Position numbers and translations under genes: made by a program. This document shows positions 1 through 5,597 of a stretch of 10,347 nt of DNA, in pieces. Numbering within the stretch: position 1 is the first letter of the stretch; each line of letters begins with the position of its first letter. Origin of the DNA: Thioalkalivibrio sp. (GTDB lineage Bacteria; Pseudomonadota; Gammaproteobacteria; Ectothiorhodospirales; Ectothiorhodospiraceae); the NCBI GenBank assembly GCA_007136145.1, contig SLHN01000118.1, positions 1-10,347 of the forward strand, written 5' to 3'. The notes beneath the pieces were generated by a model. That model saw nothing but the letters and a program-made list of their open reading frames with translations, searched no databases and was not told the origin of the DNA.

Positions 1-588
1 GGTTACTGTCTGTCCGACCCCGAAGGGGTTGCCGATGGCGAGAACAACGTCGCCGACCAGCAAATCCCGCGAGCGCCCGATGCTGGCCGCGGTCACGTTG
101 GCGGCGGCGATCCGGAGCACGGCGAGATCCGTATCCGGATCGATGCCAATGATTTCCGCCGGATGGGCGTCACCGTTGGCCAGTACCACGGCGATTGCCT
201 CCGCTTTTTCGATCACGTGATGGTTGGTCAGGATGTGACCCGCCCTGGTCATGATCACACCCGATCCGAGGCTGGCTTGCTCGCGATCCTGGAACGAGTG
301 CGGAGAGTCCTCGAAGAAACGCTGGAGATCGGGATTGCCGGTCAGCGGGTGAGGAACCTCGATCGTTCGCGATGTCATGATATTCACGACTGCCGGCGCC
401 GCGCGAGCAACGCCCGCCGAGTAGGACACCGGACCCTGCGGCCTCGGTCGCGATTCCGGCGCGAGCGCCGATGTCTGCGCTCCGTTCGTTCCTTGATCGA
501 GCAGGCCTGGAAAGAACAGGGCGATGATCACCGCGACCACGATGCCGGCCAGTGCCGCTTGCAGAAGGAAACGCGAAACTCTCACCAT
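1..588 (-). CDS. degS: DegS/AlgW-type membrane-anchored serine protease (3' end cut by window edge)
   Basis: This is a trypsin-like HtrA-family protease, expected in the periplasm and held by one N-terminal membrane helix. In the family, DegS/AlgW cleaves the anti-sigma factor (RseA/MucA) when its PDZ domain senses misfolded outer-membrane proteins. The 196 visible codons show a hydrophobic anchor at about residues 7-30, a Pro-rich linker, then the protease domain: AAPAVVNI (~88-95), SLGSGVIM, TNHHVIEK with catalytic His124, DPDTDLAVL with catalytic Asp154, and GDVVLAIGNPFGVGQTVT at the window edge. The His-Asp spacing of 30 equals that of E. coli DegS (96/126). The catalytic Ser and PDZ domain lie outside. 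The ATG at 588 is the only reasonable start: no in-frame ATG is seen just upstream, and the Shine-Dalgarno is weak. It diverges from the Nif3 gene, as algW and its Nif3 neighbour do in Pseudomonas. DegS versus DegQ/DegP cannot be settled without the C-terminus, but the uncleaved-looking anchor favours DegS. Confidence 0.88.
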   Translation of the reverse strand, partial: MVRVSRFLLQAALAGIVVAVIIALFFPGLLDQGTNGAQTSALAPESRPRPQGPVSYSAGVARAAPAVVNIMTSRTIEVPHPLTGNPDLQRFFEDSPHSFQDREQASLGSGVIMTRAGHILTNHHVIEKAEAIAVVLANGDAHPAEIIGIDPDTDLAVLRIAAANVTAASIGRSRDLLVGDVVLAIGNPFGVGQTVT

Positions 589-605
589 GGCGCTAATATA
601 CCATT

Positions 606-621
606 CCGAAAACGATTTCGG
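606..621. promoter_or_regulatory. Perfect dyad in the divergent degS-Nif3 gene gap
   Basis: CCGAAA-ACGA-TTTCGG has 6-bp perfect arms around a 4-nt centre. It sits inside the only 65 bp separating two divergent start codons (588 and 654), where promoters for both directions must overlap. It could be an operator or a small hairpin in either leader. An AT-rich element at 594-599 (TAATAT) resembles a -10 box, but no good -35 partner is seen at the right distance. The function is inferred from position only. Confidence 0.35.
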
Positions 622-653
622 CCCATCATCCGTTCCGTAACCGGAGATGCCAT

Positions 654-1412
654 ATGTCGACAGGTGTTGAGCGCGAGATCCTGCTTCAGGCCCTGGAAGA
701 CGAACTGGAGCCTGGTCGCTTCCAGGACTACTGCCCCAATGGGTTACAGGTCGAGGGTCGTCGCAGGATTCGTCGAATGGTCACGGGTGTGACCGCATCG
801 CTGGCCCTGATCGAGGCGGCGATCGATTTCGGTGCCGACCTGATCCTGGTGCATCATGGCTATTTCTGGAAGGGGGAGCCGCAGGCGATCACCGGAATGA
901 AGCACCAGCGCATTGCGGCGCTTTTGCAGAATCAGATCAATCTCGTTGCCTACCACCTTCCACTGGATGCGCATCCGCGGTTGGGTAACAACGTGCAGCT
1001 GGGTCGGCGGCTCGGGCTGCGGATCGAAGGAGTCATGGGCGACAATGGAATCGGGTTGCTGGGGAGCTTCGCCGAGCCGCGCGGTGCCGACGAACTGGTT
1101 ACAGTCATCGCCGAGACGCTGGATCGCGAGCCCCTGTGGATTTCGGGGGGAGCCCATCGGGTGCGACGTGTGGGGTTGTGCACGGGTGCAGCCCAATCGA
1201 TGCTTGTCGCGGCTGCGGCGCACGGGGTCGATGCCTTTATCAGCGGAGAGGTTTCCGAGCAGACAACCCATGAAGCACGGGAATTGGGCGTTCATTTCTA
1301 CGCGGCTGGTCACCACGCCACGGAACGCTACGGACCGCAGGCCGTCGGAGTATGGTGTGCCGAGCGCTTCGGGATCGAACACCTGTTCATCGATATTGCC
1401 AACCCAGCCTGA
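654..1412 (+). CDS. Nif3/YbgI family dinuclear metal-centre protein
   Basis: This 252-residue cytoplasmic protein is of the NIF3 (DUF34) family, annotated elsewhere as 'GTP cyclohydrolase 1 type 2 homolog'. The family forms hexameric toroids with a two-metal site, and its physiological reaction is not firmly known. Metal-binding motifs are complete: VHHGYFWKGEP (His67, His68), YHLPLDAHPRLGNN (Asp105) and AGHHATERYG (His220, Glu224). The spacing matches E. coli YbgI ligands H63/H64/D101/H215/E219. Length is also close to YbgI (247 residues). The ATG at 654 has GGAG at 643-646, 7 nt upstream. The N-terminus (REILLQALEDELEPGRFQDYCPNG) fits the family, so no earlier start is needed. It is divergent from the protease gene and followed by a long gap before petA, so it is probably monocistronic. 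Family assignment is very secure; biological role is not. Confidence 0.95.
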   Translation: MSTGVEREILLQALEDELEPGRFQDYCPNGLQVEGRRRIRRMVTGVTASLALIEAAIDFGADLILVHHGYFWKGEPQAITGMKHQRIAALLQNQINLVAYHLPLDAHPRLGNNVQLGRRLGLRIEGVMGDNGIGLLGSFAEPRGADELVTVIAETLDREPLWISGGAHRVRRVGLCTGAAQSMLVAAAAHGVDAFISGEVSEQTTHEARELGVHFYAAGHHATERYGPQAVGVWCAERFGIEHLFIDIANPA

Positions 1413-1473
1413 GAACATGGGACCTGTCGCCGATGCTGGAGTCCATCACGTGTTGGCCGAGGTCACGGCGCCG

Positions 1474-1491
1474 GTTAGCTACGCTGCTAAC
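1474..1491. repeat. Inverted repeat GTTAGC-N6-GCTAAC
   Basis: Perfect 6-bp arms (1474-1479 and 1486-1491) flank the 6-nt centre TACGCT. It is the first of three inverted repeats in under 70 bp between the Nif3 gene and petA. The 18-bp symmetric layout fits a dimeric regulator site as well as a weak hairpin. Confidence 0.4.
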
Positions 1492-1500
1492 AATCTGATT

Positions 1501-1521
1501 AAACGGTGATTTACATCGTTT
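1501..1521. repeat. Imperfect 21-bp palindrome, AAACGGTG / CATCGTTT arms
   Basis: The 8-nt arms (1501-1508 AAACGGTG; 1514-1521 CATCGTTT) pair fully as RNA with one G-U, around the loop ATTTA. As DNA it is a 7-of-8 symmetric operator-like site about 40 bp upstream of the candidate pet -35 element. As RNA it could end or process the Nif3 transcript, but no U-tract follows. Confidence 0.45.
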
Positions 1522-1541
1522 GGAGGCCTGCCACCTCCGAA
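1519..1541 (+). repeat. Hairpin GGAGG-N7-CCTCC overlapping the preceding palindrome
   Basis: GGAGG (1522-1526) pairs with CCTCC (1534-1538) around CCTGCCA. The stem can extend through TTT (1519-1521) pairing with GAA (1539-1541), including one U-G pair. Those TTT bases also form the right edge of the 1501-1521 palindrome, so in RNA the two stems compete. No T-run follows, so it is not a standard terminator. Confidence 0.35.
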
Positions 1542-1560
1542 ACCCCGGGACTCGCAAGGG

Positions 1561-1589
1561 TTGACCCCATTAGCGTTTTAAGGAATTCT
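1561..1589 (+). promoter_or_regulatory. Candidate sigma70 promoter for petABC-sspAB
   Basis: TTGACC (1561-1566, 5 of 6 to the -35 consensus) is followed after 17 bp by AATTCT (1584-1589, only 3 of 6 to the -10 consensus). It would give a leader of about 100 nt before petA. The -35 and spacing are good, the -10 is poor, so an activator may be needed or the real promoter lies elsewhere in the gap. Confidence 0.35.
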
Positions 1590-1681
1590 ATTTGGTTACA
1601 TCGCCCCATAGGGGGCCACGGGGAACTGCACCGGATACGCAATGCGTTCGGGCCAGCGTGAACCCGTCCGAAACAGAAGTT

Positions 1682-1690
1682 GGAGAGAGG
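1682..1690 (+). promoter_or_regulatory. petA ribosome-binding site
   Basis: GGAGAGAGG ends 4 nt before the ATG at 1695. It decides against the in-frame TTG at 1680, which would lie upstream of this site. Confidence 0.7.
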
Positions 1691-1694
1691 CAAG

Positions 1695-2297
1695 ATGGCA
1701 AACCAAGGCATGGACCGGGGGCGCCGCCGGTTTCTGGTGGCAGCTACCTCGGTCGTAGGCGGCGCTGGGGTGGTGGCACTTGCCGCTCCCTTCGTGGCCT
1801 CGTTGCAACCGAGCGCCCGGGCGCAGGCGGCCGGGGCGCCGGTAGAGGTCAATGTTGCACAAATCGAGCCGGGACAGCGAATTAGCGTGGGCTGGCGCGG
1901 CCGCCCGGTCTGGGTGGTTCGCCGCACTCCGGAGATGCTGGATCTGCTGTCCGAGATTCGTGGCCGCCTGCGTGACCCGGACTCGGAAATGGAGGGTCAG
2001 CAGCCGCACTACGCGCAGAACGAGCACCGCTCGATCAAGCCGGAGTTCCTTGTCCTGATCGGACTTTGCACGCACCTGGGTTGTTCGCCCGCCTTCCGTC
2101 CAGACATCGGCGCGGCGGAGCTGGGGGCCGACTGGCCCGGCGGCTGGCTTTGCGGTTGTCACGGATCGCGTTTCGACATGGCCGGCCGGGTGTACCGCAA
2201 CATGCCGGCAGCATTGAATCTGGAAGTGCCTCCGCACCGCTATCTCAGCGACAACGTAATCCTCGTGGGCGAGCATACCGAGGGGGGCGCCGCATAA
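1695..2297 (+). CDS. petA: Rieske iron-sulfur subunit of the cytochrome bc1 complex
   Basis: This 200-residue [2Fe-2S] subunit of ubiquinol:cytochrome c reductase takes the first electron from quinol at the Qo site and passes it to cytochrome c1. The N-terminus carries a twin-arginine motif (GRRRFLVAA, Arg10-Arg12) followed by a hydrophobic anchor (~14-36), as is usual for Tat-exported Rieske proteins. Both cluster boxes are intact: CTHLGC (Cys125, His127, disulfide Cys130) and CGCHGS (Cys153, disulfide Cys155, His156), followed by RFD. An in-frame TTG lies upstream at 1680, but the ATG at 1695 is preferred because GGAGAGAGG (1682-1690) sits just 5' of it and the Tat signal then starts normally. 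The stop (TAA) shares one base with the petB start, indicating translational coupling. Length is normal. Confidence 0.97.
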   Translation: MANQGMDRGRRRFLVAATSVVGGAGVVALAAPFVASLQPSARAQAAGAPVEVNVAQIEPGQRISVGWRGRPVWVVRRTPEMLDLLSEIRGRLRDPDSEMEGQQPHYAQNEHRSIKPEFLVLIGLCTHLGCSPAFRPDIGAAELGADWPGGWLCGCHGSRFDMAGRVYRNMPAALNLEVPPHRYLSDNVILVGEHTEGGAA

Positions 2298-3706
2298 TGG
2301 CTGGCAATACGGCTGACAAGATCCAGGGCGGCGTCCTGGGCTGGGTGGATGCCCGTTTCCCTCTCTCGCAGCTCTGGAACGAGCACCTCGCGCGCTACTA
2401 CGCACCCAAGAATTTCAATTTCTGGTACTACTTCGGCTCACTTGCGCTGCTGGTGCTGGTGATCCAGATCGTCACCGGCATCTTTTTGACGATGTTCTTC
2501 AAGCCCGATGCCGAGCTCGCGTTCGCATCGGTGGAGTACATCATGCGTGATGTCGAGTGGGGTTGGCTGATCCGTTACATGCACTCCACGGGCGCTTCCT
2601 TTTTCTTCGTGGTTGTCTATCTGCACATGTTCCGGGCACTGCTGTACGGTTCCTACAAGAAACCGCGTGAGCTGATCTGGATCTTCGGCGTGCTTATCTA
2701 CATCGTGCTGATGGCCGAAGCGTTTGCTGGCTACCTGCTGCCCTGGGGTCAGATGTCCTATTGGGGAGCGCAAGTGATCGTGAACCTGTTCGCGACCATC
2801 CCGTATATTGGTCCCGAACTCGTCACCTGGATCCGCGGCGACTTCTTGCTCTCGGATGCGACACTCACCCGCTTCTTCGCGCTGCACGTGATTGCTTTGC
2901 CGCTGGTGCTGCTGTTGTTGATCGTTGCGCATATCATTGCGTTGCACGAGGTGGGTTCGAACAATCCCGACGGTGTCGAGATCAAGGCCCACAAGGACGA
3001 GAACGGCATTCCTCGCGACGGCATTCCATTCCACCCTTATTACACGGTGAAGGATCTCGTCGGTGTCGGTGTGTTCCTTATCGCCTTTTTCGCGGTCGTC
3101 TTCTTTGCGCCGGAGATGGGCGGGCTGTTCCTGAAGCCCGCGAACATGATTCCGGCGGATCCGCTGGTTACTCCCGACCTGATCCCTCCGGTATGGTACT
3201 TCACATCTTTCTACTCCATTCTTCGGGCGGTTCCGGATCCGTTCATGGGCGTGGTTGCCATGGGTGCCGCGGTGACTATCCTCTTCTTCGTGCCGTGGAT
3301 CGACCGTAATCCGGTCAAGTCCGTACGCTACCGCTCGTTTGCGCACAAGCTGAACCTGGCTGTGTTCGTGGTGACTTTCGTGTCCCTCGGCTACCTGGGG
3401 CTGCAGCAAGTCACCACTTTGTACGGTGAGCTGACCTTGCGCTTCGGAGTGATGTATTTCCTGTTTTTCTGGTTGCTCTGGTTCCATAGCAAGGAGCGTT
3501 CAGTGCTGTTCTCCATAATTTCCTTCCTGGTGTTGGTCGGTATTTATTCCCTTTACGACTACACCCGGTTCGATCCAGCCAACTCTCAGCTGTTACTAAC
3601 CGCCTGGCTTCTGCCTACGGTCTATCTGTTCCTCACCATGCTGGTGCCGGTGTTCAAGCGTGATCTGGGTCGAGACCGTCCTGTTCCGGAAAGGGTGACC
3701 GCCTGA
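2297..3706 (+). CDS. petB: Cytochrome b subunit of the bc1 complex, C-terminally extended form
   Basis: This 469-residue multi-span inner-membrane subunit houses haems bL and bH and the Qo and Qi sites. Haem ligands are His96/His110 (YMHSTG...VYLHMFR, 14 apart) and His197/His212 (ALHVIALP...VAHIIALH, 15 apart). The Qo motif is PVWY (298-301) rather than PEWY; PVWY is known from beta/gammaproteobacteria. The conserved tail PVPERVT ends the protein. The family is normally about 400-430 residues with eight helices. Here, after the helix ending LGYLGLQQ (~371), there are two further hydrophobic spans (~383-396 and ~403-420) before the last span (~433-453), so ten helices seem likely. The ATG at 2297 overlaps the petA stop (TAATG) and is preceded by a G-rich stretch. 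The frame is open further upstream inside petA, but that part is antisignal and unrelated to cytochrome b. The stop overlaps petC by 1 nt. Confidence 0.96.
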   Translation: MAGNTADKIQGGVLGWVDARFPLSQLWNEHLARYYAPKNFNFWYYFGSLALLVLVIQIVTGIFLTMFFKPDAELAFASVEYIMRDVEWGWLIRYMHSTGASFFFVVVYLHMFRALLYGSYKKPRELIWIFGVLIYIVLMAEAFAGYLLPWGQMSYWGAQVIVNLFATIPYIGPELVTWIRGDFLLSDATLTRFFALHVIALPLVLLLLIVAHIIALHEVGSNNPDGVEIKAHKDENGIPRDGIPFHPYYTVKDLVGVGVFLIAFFAVVFFAPEMGGLFLKPANMIPADPLVTPDLIPPVWYFTSFYSILRAVPDPFMGVVAMGAAVTILFFVPWIDRNPVKSVRYRSFAHKLNLAVFVVTFVSLGYLGLQQVTTLYGELTLRFGVMYFLFFWLLWFHSKERSVLFSIISFLVLVGIYSLYDYTRFDPANSQLLLTAWLLPTVYLFLTMLVPVFKRDLGRDRPVPERVTA

Positions 3707-4446
3707 TGAAATCCCTGATCGCGTTTCTTGCCCTGGCTGTTATGGTCGGTGTCCCGGTGGCCCTGCAGGCGGCTGGTCCCTCCGTGCCGCTGGACGCCGT
3801 AAAGGTCGATGTGACCAACGAGGCTTCGTTGCAGCGCGGTGCGCGGCTCTATTTCAACTACTGTATGGGCTGTCATTCAGCTCAGTACATGCGCTACAGC
3901 CGCGTTGGCCGGGATCTTGGCCTGACCGAGAACCAAGTGATCCACTCGATGATCTTTACCACCGATGAGGATGGCGAACTCGTGAATCCGGGATCGCTGA
4001 TCACCAATGCGATGACCGCGGATTATGGGGAGGAGGCGTTTGGGGTCGAGCCTCCGGACCTGACGCTCGTGGCACGTGTGCGTGGCGAGGACTGGCTTTA
4101 CACCTTCCTTCGCGGTTTTTATCGTGACAACTCCCGGCCCCTGGGTGTGAACAACATCGTGTTTGATAATGTCGGCATGCCTCATCCGTTGTGGGAACTG
4201 CAGGGATGGCAGGAAAAGCACCTGGACGCGAACGGCGTTTCCCGTCTGCGGGTGGTGGAACCCGGCAGAATGAGCGGACCGGAGTATGATCGGGCGATTC
4301 GTGATCTCGTGACCTTTCTTTCCTACCTGGCGGAACCGATGCAGGTCGAGCGACAGAGGATCGGGGTTTACGTGATGCTGTTCCTGATCGTGTTTCTGGG
4401 TCTGGCCTACCTGTTGAAAAAGGAATACTGGAAAGACGTACACTAG
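3706..4446 (+). CDS. petC: Cytochrome c1 subunit of the bc1 complex
   Basis: This 246-residue membrane-anchored c-type cytochrome receives electrons from the Rieske protein and passes them to soluble or membrane cytochrome c. A Sec signal peptide (~1-23, MKSLIAFLALAVMVGV then ALQAA) is followed by the haem site CMGCH (Cys53, Cys56, His57). Met158 in NVGMPHPLW is the likely axial ligand. Other c1 features are GARLYFNYC before the haem, EPPDLTLVARVRG, and DWLYTFLRGFYRD. A C-terminal anchor helix (~219-238) ends in the basic tail KKEYW. The start ATG shares a base with the petB stop (TGATG), with GGAAAGG at 3688-3694 as ribosome-binding site. Haem attachment will need the cytochrome c maturation system, which is not in this window. 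Confidence 0.97.
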   Translation: MKSLIAFLALAVMVGVPVALQAAGPSVPLDAVKVDVTNEASLQRGARLYFNYCMGCHSAQYMRYSRVGRDLGLTENQVIHSMIFTTDEDGELVNPGSLITNAMTADYGEEAFGVEPPDLTLVARVRGEDWLYTFLRGFYRDNSRPLGVNNIVFDNVGMPHPLWELQGWQEKHLDANGVSRLRVVEPGRMSGPEYDRAIRDLVTFLSYLAEPMQVERQRIGVYVMLFLIVFLGLAYLLKKEYWKDVH

Positions 4447-4512
4447 AATGCGGGAAAGCGGGGATCCGAGCCTTCAGGTTTCCGTGGACGCCACATTCAT
4501 TTTCCGCGTTAG

Positions 4513-4531
4513 CCCGCGTATGACGCGCGGG
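4513..4531 (+). repeat. GC-rich hairpin just before the sspA ribosome-binding site
   Basis: CCCGCG (4513-4518) pairs with CGCGGG (4526-4531) around TATGACG. It lies 4 nt before the GGAGAG site at 4536-4541, in the 99-nt gap between petC and sspA. No T-run follows. It might partly attenuate, or mark processing between the pet and ssp parts of the transcript. No convincing separate sspA promoter was seen in the gap. Confidence 0.35.
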
Positions 4532-4545
4532 ATCTGGAGAGAGCC

Positions 4546-5172
4546 ATGGCGCTTGTCGCCAATCGACGTTCCGTGATGACCCTGTTTTCCGCGCACAACT
4601 GCGTTCGTTGCCACAGGATACGCATCATTCTTGCCGAGAAGGATATCGCCGTTGATGTGGTTAACCTGTTCCCCGACGACCTGCCGGAGGACCTTTCGGA
4701 TCTCAATCCTTACAACGAAGTTCCGACCCTGGTGGATCGGGATCTCGCGCTGTACGGGACGCATGTGATTACCGAGTACCTTGATGAACGTTTTCCTCAC
4801 CCTCCACTCATGCCCGTGGATCCGGTTTCACGTGCGGCGGCCAGGCTGGCCCTCTACCGTGTCGAGCGCGACTGGTATGCAGGGCTGGACCTGGTAGCGC
4901 AGTCGACGGGAGCGGGATTGACGAAGGCGAGGAAAATGTTGCGCGAGAGCATGCTCAACGCCACCGAGATCTTCGATCTCAAGCCCTACTTCCTCAGCGA
5001 CGAATTCAGTATTGTCGATAGCGCGATCGCTCCGGTAATGTGGCGGCTCCCGTCCGCGGGTATTGCGCTGGAAGGGTTGCCGAAATCGATTCAGGCGTAT
5101 GCCGATCGGGTATGCAAACGGGAATCGTTTCAACATAGCCTGACCGAGGCCGAACGGGAACTCCGTGAATGA
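4546..5172 (+). CDS. sspA: Stringent starvation protein A (RNA polymerase-associated, GST fold)
   Basis: SspA is a glutathione-S-transferase-fold protein that binds RNA polymerase holoenzyme and alters transcription during starvation and acid stress; it lacks GST activity in E. coli. The 208 residues match closely: NRRSVMTLFS at the start, DLNPYNEVPTLVDRDL, EYLDERFPHPPLMPVDPV (the surface pocket region known to matter in E. coli), VERDWY, KPYFLSDEFS, WRLPSAGI and the tail SLTEAERE. An N-terminal thioredoxin-like half (~9-90) is followed by a helical half. It carries a CxxC (Cys19-Val-Arg-Cys22) followed by His23 where the E. coli protein has none. Start: ATG 4546 with GGAGAG at 4536-4541. It follows petC and overlaps sspB by 4 nt (ATGA). 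The petABC-sspAB order is conserved in many gammaproteobacteria. Confidence 0.96.
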   Translation: MALVANRRSVMTLFSAHNCVRCHRIRIILAEKDIAVDVVNLFPDDLPEDLSDLNPYNEVPTLVDRDLALYGTHVITEYLDERFPHPPLMPVDPVSRAAARLALYRVERDWYAGLDLVAQSTGAGLTKARKMLRESMLNATEIFDLKPYFLSDEFSIVDSAIAPVMWRLPSAGIALEGLPKSIQAYADRVCKRESFQHSLTEAERELRE

Positions 5173-5597
5173 CCTCATCGCGCCCTTATCTGCTCCGCGC
5201 CCTTCTCGACTGGATCAGCGATAACGCGCTGACCGCGCATCTGCTGGTGGACGCGACGCGGCCCGGCGTGAGTGTTCCAGCGCAGTTTGTTCAGGATGGG
5301 AAAATCACGCTGAATATCGGACCCTCGGCTGTACAGGGGCTGGAGATGGGAAACGAGGCGATCTCGTTTTCCGCGCGTTTTGCGGGAAAACCGATGCAGG
5401 TCTATGTCCCTGTCGGCGCGGTGCTGGCGATCTTTGCGCGCGAGAACGGCCAGGGCATGATGTTTGGCAACGAGCCCGGAGACGATCTGGCAGCGCCGGA
5501 AGGTGTTGATGCCCCCGACTCGGCGGCTCCTTCCTCCGAGGCGCCAGCCAAACAGGGCAAGAAGCGGGGTGGGCCGAGTCTGAAGGTGGTCAAGTAG
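5169..5597 (+). CDS. sspB: ClpXP protease specificity-enhancing factor SspB
   Basis: SspB is a dimeric adaptor that captures ssrA-tagged (and some other) substrates and delivers them to ClpXP. The folded domain (~1-105) contains RPYLLRALLDWISDN, LTAHLLVDATRPGV, GKITLNIGPSAV and VPVGAVLAIFARENGQGMMF, matching E. coli SspB strand by strand. A low-complexity Ala/Pro/Ser/Glu linker (~108-130) leads to the C-terminal ClpX-docking peptide GGPSLKVVK, the counterpart of the E. coli tail ending in LRVVK. At 142 residues it is shorter than the 165-residue E. coli protein, all in the flexible linker. The start ATG (5169) overlaps the sspA stop, so it is translationally coupled. Its last 8 bases overlap the convergent FAD oxidase gene. 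Confidence 0.95.
   Translation: MTSSRPYLLRALLDWISDNALTAHLLVDATRPGVSVPAQFVQDGKITLNIGPSAVQGLEMGNEAISFSARFAGKPMQVYVPVGAVLAIFARENGQGMMFGNEPGDDLAAPEGVDAPDSAAPSSEAPAKQGKKRGGPSLKVVK

Larger units (their letters stand above)
1413..1694 (+). promoter_or_regulatory. Intergenic/leader region upstream of petABC
   Basis: This 282-bp gap between the Nif3 gene and petA is the longest in the window. From left to right it holds a dyad at 1474-1491, a larger dyad at 1501-1521, a hairpin at 1519-1541, a possible sigma70 promoter at 1561-1589, a short GC hairpin GCCCC-ATAG-GGGGC at 1603-1616, and the petA ribosome-binding site at 1682-1690. No inverted repeat here is followed by a T-run, so no classical intrinsic terminator for the upstream gene is visible. 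A 30-codon open frame at 1417-1509 has no good ribosome-binding site and was not called. Confidence 0.5.

Noticed and set aside
1417..1509. 30-codon open frame just after the Nif3 gene, starting at ATG 1417
   Set aside because: No clear ribosome-binding site, no recognisable protein features, and it runs into the inverted-repeat region. It is not supported as a gene.
1519..1541. Intrinsic terminator for the Nif3 gene
   Set aside because: There is a stem but no T-run after it, so it is recorded only as an inverted repeat.
2066..2296. N-terminal extension of petB into petA
   Set aside because: The extra residues do not resemble cytochrome b and overlap the Rieske cluster-binding region. ATG 2297 is coupled to the petA stop.
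2438..3487. 349-codon open frame antisense to petB
   Set aside because: It is a His/Gln/Glu-rich mirror of a hydrophobic membrane-protein gene. petB itself is certain.
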